Positions 61,430 to 64,000 of a stretch of DNA of 64,000 nucleotides are shown in pieces; the first letter of the stretch is position 1, and each line of letters opens with the position of its first letter. Made by a program: the position numbers and the translations under genes. The stretch spans positions 29,695,068-29,759,067 of the forward strand of contig NC_090952.1 in NCBI RefSeq assembly GCF_040807025.1, read 5' to 3'. A model generated the notes under the pieces. The model did not search any database. It was not told where the DNA came from and was given only the letters and a program-made list of their open reading frames with translations. This stretch comes from Struthio camelus (taxonomy: Eukaryota > Chordata > Aves > Struthioniformes > Struthionidae).

Positions 61430-62343
61430 GCATTGCGTGAAGTTGTGGCGTAGAGAAGCTGAGTGCCGAGACGGAGGCTGAGCAGGTGTGAGGGGCAGCT
61501 TGTCATTGAGCGCTTTATTCTGTGACTGGGGGGTGTTGGGCTGGTTCTTGGTGATGTCTTCTGTTGTGCTTTTTTTCAGGTGCTGTGGGGGGGCCTTTTG
61601 CCAGAGGATTTGGGGTGAGTGGAACGGTGAGTTCTTTGTTGTAGGGCTATTGGGTGTTTCCTGGCGGAAGAGTAACTGTGTTGTGTTGCCTTTCCCAGGT
61701 GTTGCGGGTGTCCGCCTGGCCACGATGTTGGAGTTTGGACGGGGCACAGGTAAGCGGAGGGACCGTGGTGTTTGGGAGGAGGGTGTTTTTGGAGGAAGAG
61801 TTTGGTGCTGCGTGGTGTGCGGGTGACAGCTTGTGCTCTGTTTTGGCAGGTGATGAGGGTGAAGGTTTGTGACTGAAGGCAGATCAGAGAGAGGAGGTGC
61901 CTGGCATCGAGGCTGGCTGTTGAGGATGGACAGTGACGCACAGCTGTGCCCAAGCTAAGTGGAGGGGTCAAGCGTGTTGGCTTGTCCTGGGGGTAGGGGT
62001 GTGTGTGTGTGTGTTTGCTGACCATGAGTGTAGTGCTTTAGGATGATTGTTTTTGGTGAGGTCGAGGCCGTGGGGTTGTGCTTGGGGCCGGGCAGCTCCA
62101 GCCTGTGTCTGTGTTGTTGTGTGCTGTGTGTTGTGTGTTGTAGGTGTCCTGTCTTTTGCTTAGGTGTTGCTGTTGCTCTTGTCCTTTGTGTTCCTGGAGC
62201 ACAAAGGACGAGTTTGCAGGGCTAGCACAGTAGTCATCTGTAGGCTTTGGGACTGGCCTCAGCGCTCAGTGTTGTGCAAAGGGATTGTATCTGCTGTGCC
62301 GCCCGTGAAAAGGGGCATTGTGTCGTGCCAGATTTGCAACATA

Positions 62344-62607
62344 GCTTCTTCGCCTCTTCTTCGGCGGCCGCGCTTCTTCGCCTCTTCTTCGGTGGCCGCG
62401 CTTCTTCGCCTCTTCTTCGGTGGCCGCGCTTCTTCGCCTCTTCTTCGGCGGCCGCGCTTCTTCGCCTCTTCTTCGGCGGCCGCGCTTCTTCGCCTCTTCT
62501 TCGGCGGCCGCGCTTCTTCGCCTCTTCTTCGGCGGCCGCGCTTCTTCGCCTCTTCTTCGGCGGCCGCGCTTCTTCGCCTCTTCTTCGGCGGCCGCGCTTC
62601 TTTGCCT
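62344..62607 (+). repeat. 28-bp GC/CTT minisatellite, 9 full copies (unit B)
   Basis: Nine 28-bp copies run from 62,344 to 62,595, followed by a decaying partial copy. The unit is made of GCTTCTTCGCCTCTTCTTCG plus GCGGCCGC. Copies 2 and 3 carry GGTGGCCGC and lose the NotI site; the others keep it. It differs from the 23-bp unit of block A mainly by a five-base TTCTT-type insertion. Because 28 is not a multiple of three, all three plus frames and the minus frames read through the same 28-residue cycle. The long S/A/L/F-rich and K/R/E-rich open frames here are therefore repeat artefacts. Confidence 0.97.
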
Positions 62608-62933
62608 TTGGGGCTCCCTTTCAGGGTTTTCTTCCCTGTGTGATCGTGGCCTTGGGTTTTTCTGGCCAGCCTCTTGTGCATCCACAGTCCTGGCTTTGCC
62701 GGCCCCTTTCTGTCACAGGCCATGGCATTTGAGTCTTTCCTGGGCTTCTCCTGAGCCTGAAAGGCACAGGGTTGTGGTGTTGTAGGGCTTTGTGCCTGGC
62801 AGGGTCTTATGCGTGAGAACTGTTTTTTGTGCCTAGGGCTTTCCTCTGTGTTTGTGTCTGCTGTTTGTGTGTGTTTGGAGCTGGAGGTGCCTTGCCTGTG
62901 GGTTTTAGCGATGGCAGCGTGCAGAGTGGAGTG

Positions 62934-63330
62934 GTGATGGGGAGTGGAATGTGGATAGGTCTGCCTTTGGGTGCTGCAGTTTGTGTTGCTTTTGCAGATG
63001 CAGAGCAGTGTTCCAGGTACTCAAGGGAGATGGAGGAAGACCGAGACGTGCACTAAGGAGGTGAGCTTGTGAGTGCTGTTTGCAGGAGGGTGTCTTGGGC
63101 AGCGGTTCCCTGAACAATGTTTGTTTTGTGTTTGTAGGTGGGAAGCTGTGAGGCAAGTGGGTTGCTTGTGCCTAGGAGGAGGCTGGCCAGGTGAGTGTTG
63201 GTGTGAGAGATGGAGCAGAGCGTGGAGTGGGGCTGTTGTGTTGTTGGTGCTGTGCCTGTTGCCCGGTGCTGTTCTGGTTTTGCAGGTGCGTGGCAGAGCT
63301 TGGCGTGGCCTCCTGTAGTATGACAGTGGG
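62934..63330 (+). other. Inserted exon cassette specific to unit B
   Basis: Relative to unit A this ~0.4-kb stretch is extra. It lies between a shared GCAGCGTGCAGAGTGGAG stretch and a shared GTGTGGGAG stretch. It carries candidate exons 62,998-63,060 (acceptor GCTTTTGCAG, donor GAG|GTGAGC), 63,139-63,191 (acceptor TGTTTGTAG, donor CAG|GTGAGT) and 63,286-63,348 (acceptor GTTTTGCAG, donor CAG|GTAAAA). Introns of 78, 94 and 89 bp match the size class of the other blocks. Its junctions could be refined only by alignment. Confidence 0.5.
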
Positions 63331-63477
63331 GAAGGGTGAGCAGCACAGGTAAAAGTGTGGGAGCGGTGGGTGGGTGTGGACAGGGTGCGGTTTTGCAAAC
63401 ATCCCCTCAAGGTGTGGTGTTTTCTCTGGTTCTGCAGGTGTAGGATGCAGTTGTGGCGTGGAGGAGCCGAGTGCTGA
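62998..63477 (+). CDS. Possible 72-codon spliced open frame (exons of B cassette into C1)
   Basis: The first exon opens exactly with ATG after its acceptor. Joining 62,998-63,060, 63,139-63,191, 63,286-63,348 and the first 40 bases of exon C1 (63,438-63,477) gives 72 codons without a stop, ending in TGA at 63,475-63,477. The protein starts MQSSVPGTQGRWRKTE and is basic in its first half, with several cysteines (seven by my reading) and no known domain, signal peptide or membrane segment. Exon phases are 0, 2 and 2. The stop lies upstream of two further introns, so the message would be a predicted target of nonsense-mediated decay unless the transcript ends differently. In this stop-poor DNA an open run of 72 codons is only mildly surprising. 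The function is unknown and coding status is unproven. Confidence 0.2.
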
Positions 63478-64000
63478 GGCTGAGCAGGTAAGAGGGGGCA
63501 GCTTGTCGTTGAGAGCTTTATCATTTGGTTGGGTGGTGTCGGGCTGCCTCTCAGTAATGTCTTTTGTTGTGCCTTTTTCAGGTGCTGTGGGGGGCCTCTT
63601 CCCGGATGGCTGAGGATTTGAGGTGAGTGGCACGGTGTGCCTTTTGTAGTAGGGCTGTTGGGTGCTGCCTGGCAGAAGAGTGACTTTTGTGTTGTTTTTC
63701 CCAGGTGCTGTGGGTGTCGTAGTGCTGGGCAGGATCTCTGAGTTTGGAAGGGACATGTTTCAGGTGAGCGGAGGGACCGTGTTGTTTTGGAGGAGGGTGT
63801 TTTTTGGGGAAGAGGCTGGAGCTGTGTGGCATGCAGGTGATGGTTTGTGCTCTGTTTTGGCAGGTGGTGAGGGCGAAGGTTTGTGAGTGAAGGAAGGTCA
63901 GAGAGGAGGTGCCTGGCATCGAGGCTGGCTGTTGAGGATGGACGGTGATGCACGGCAGTGCCCAAGCTAAGTGGAGGGGGCCAAGGGTGTTGGTGTGTCT
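63438..64000 (+). repeat. Exon-block unit C (cut by window end)
   Basis: Third copy. Candidate exons are C1 63,438-63,487 (acceptor GTTCTGCAG, donor CAG|GTAAGA), C2 63,582-63,622 (acceptor CCTTTTTCAG, donor GAG|GTGAGT), C3 63,705-63,763 (acceptor TTTTTCCCAG, donor CAG|GTGAGC) and C4 from 63,864 (acceptor TTTTGGCAG). C1 lacks six bases present in A1 and B1, keeping frame, while C3 is eight bases longer than A3/B3 and changes it. The unit continues past the window, so further copies are likely. Confidence 0.8.

Larger units (their letters stand above)
61430..63437 (+). repeat. Exon-block unit B (~2.01 kb)
   Basis: Second copy, about 600 bp longer than A because of the minisatellite expansion (+~185 bp) and an inserted ~0.4-kb cassette near 62,934-63,330. 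Candidate exons are B1 61,430-61,485, B2 61,580-61,614 (donor GGG|GTGAGT), B3 61,699-61,749 (donor CAG|GTAAGC) and B4 from 61,850. Acceptors are TTTTTGCAG, TTTTTTTCAG, CTTTCCCAG and TTTTGGCAG. Exon B3 is 51 bp as in A, and B4 opens with the same GAAGGTTTGTGACTGAAGG run. A TG tract lies near 61,998-62,015. Confidence 0.8.
59546..64000 (+). ncRNA. Putative spliced transcript built from tandem exon blocks (runs off window)
   Basis: A rightward TATA/Inr promoter is followed by at least fourteen short candidate exons flanked by AG and GT, repeated in three blocks. The same splice sites are kept in all copies while intron interiors drift, and intron lengths stay nearly constant (94 bp for intron 1 in A, B and C; 87, 84 and 82 for intron 2; 99, 100 and 100 for intron 3). 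That pattern suggests real splicing. No frame is conserved across the three copies, because exon 2 is 33, 35 or 41 bp and exon 3 is 51, 51 or 59 bp. A long non-coding or micropeptide-level transcript is thus more likely than a classical protein. No AATAAA was seen on the plus strand, so the 3' end is presumably beyond the window. The product is unrecognised. Confidence 0.45.

Noticed and set aside
60789-61433. 214-codon minus-strand open frame in block A with a KK/RR/EE-rich middle
   Set aside because: The basic-acidic part is the GC minisatellite read backwards, and block B gives a different length and a changed C-terminal sequence. It is composition and repeat driven.
62266-62685. Lysine/arginine-glutamate repeat protein resembling a nuclear protein
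   Set aside because: It is the 28-bp repeat read on the minus strand; other minus frames over the array give the same cycle, so it carries no coding evidence.
63021-63965. 314-codon minus-strand open frame (P/T/H/S-rich) opposite block C
   Set aside because: The plus strand is G/T-rich, so minus-strand stops (TTA, CTA, TCA on plus) are rare. Comparison with the matching minus frames of block B shows the reading frame slipping in and out between copies, so the protein is not conserved. No domain is recognisable.
60018-64000. Known sex-chromosome repeat units such as the ~2.2-kb chicken MHM repeat
   Set aside because: Only the rough unit size and probable non-coding transcription are similar. 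I see no sequence basis for the identification and cannot align it here.
1-64000. rRNA, tRNA, telomeric (TTAGGG)n, CR1 or retroviral elements
   Set aside because: I scanned for their conserved motifs (TTAGGG runs, tRNA boxes, ATTCTATGATTC-like CR1 ends, LTR/polymerase motifs) and found none.

Overview
The window looks like vertebrate nuclear DNA, not bacterial, phage or organellar DNA. It has about 57 kb of GC-rich satellite with no real genes, a decayed satellite edge, a short single-copy stretch with a TATA-type promoter, and a tandemly repeated cluster of tiny GT-AG exons. My best guess for the organism is a bird, perhaps galliform. This rests on the ~81-bp (about 2 x 41 bp) GC-rich monomer, which recalls the 41-bp CNM/PO41-type repeats of galliform microchromosomes and subtelomeres, and on the very short (78-100 bp) introns. 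That is recalled family knowledge plus inference; I could not align to any reference.

1 to ~57,297: one uninterrupted satellite of roughly 700 monomers of 81-82 bp. About seven monomer types can be told apart. One of them, the AT-richer 'zeta' type containing CAATTG, occurs 26 times and works as a ruler. Zeta-to-zeta distances recur (1,374; 2,189; 2,352; 3,972 bp), and long shifts of 8,360, 9,081, 7,628, 3,398, 3,727 and 6,898 bp connect near-identical segments. The array therefore grew by nested tandem duplication at many scales. All open frames here are by-products of a repeat length close to 27 codons.

~57,298-58,985: the array decays. The first ~470 bp keep the order of monomer types as an old, unhomogenised copy; after that only an ~80-bp rhythm remains. 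58,986-59,460 is single-copy AT-richer DNA without a recognisable gene. 59,461-59,550 holds a C-rich/GT-box, TATATAA and an initiator match with correct spacing, facing right.

60,018-64,000 (running off the end): a G/T-rich unit present two and a half times (A 60,018-61,429; B 61,430-63,437; C 63,438-end). Each copy carries the same series of 33-59-bp exons with conserved splice sites and near-constant intron lengths (~94, ~84, ~100 bp). Copy B has an extra ~0.4-kb cassette with three more exons that read open together for 72 codons into the first exon of copy C. A NotI-containing GC minisatellite inside the unit is 3 x 23 bp in A and 9 x 28 bp in B. The simplest reading is a multi-exon, probably non-coding or micropeptide-level transcript driven from ~59,546 through a tandemly amplified exon block beside a large satellite. 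Coding status is unproven. No rRNA, tRNA, transposon or CRISPR was seen.
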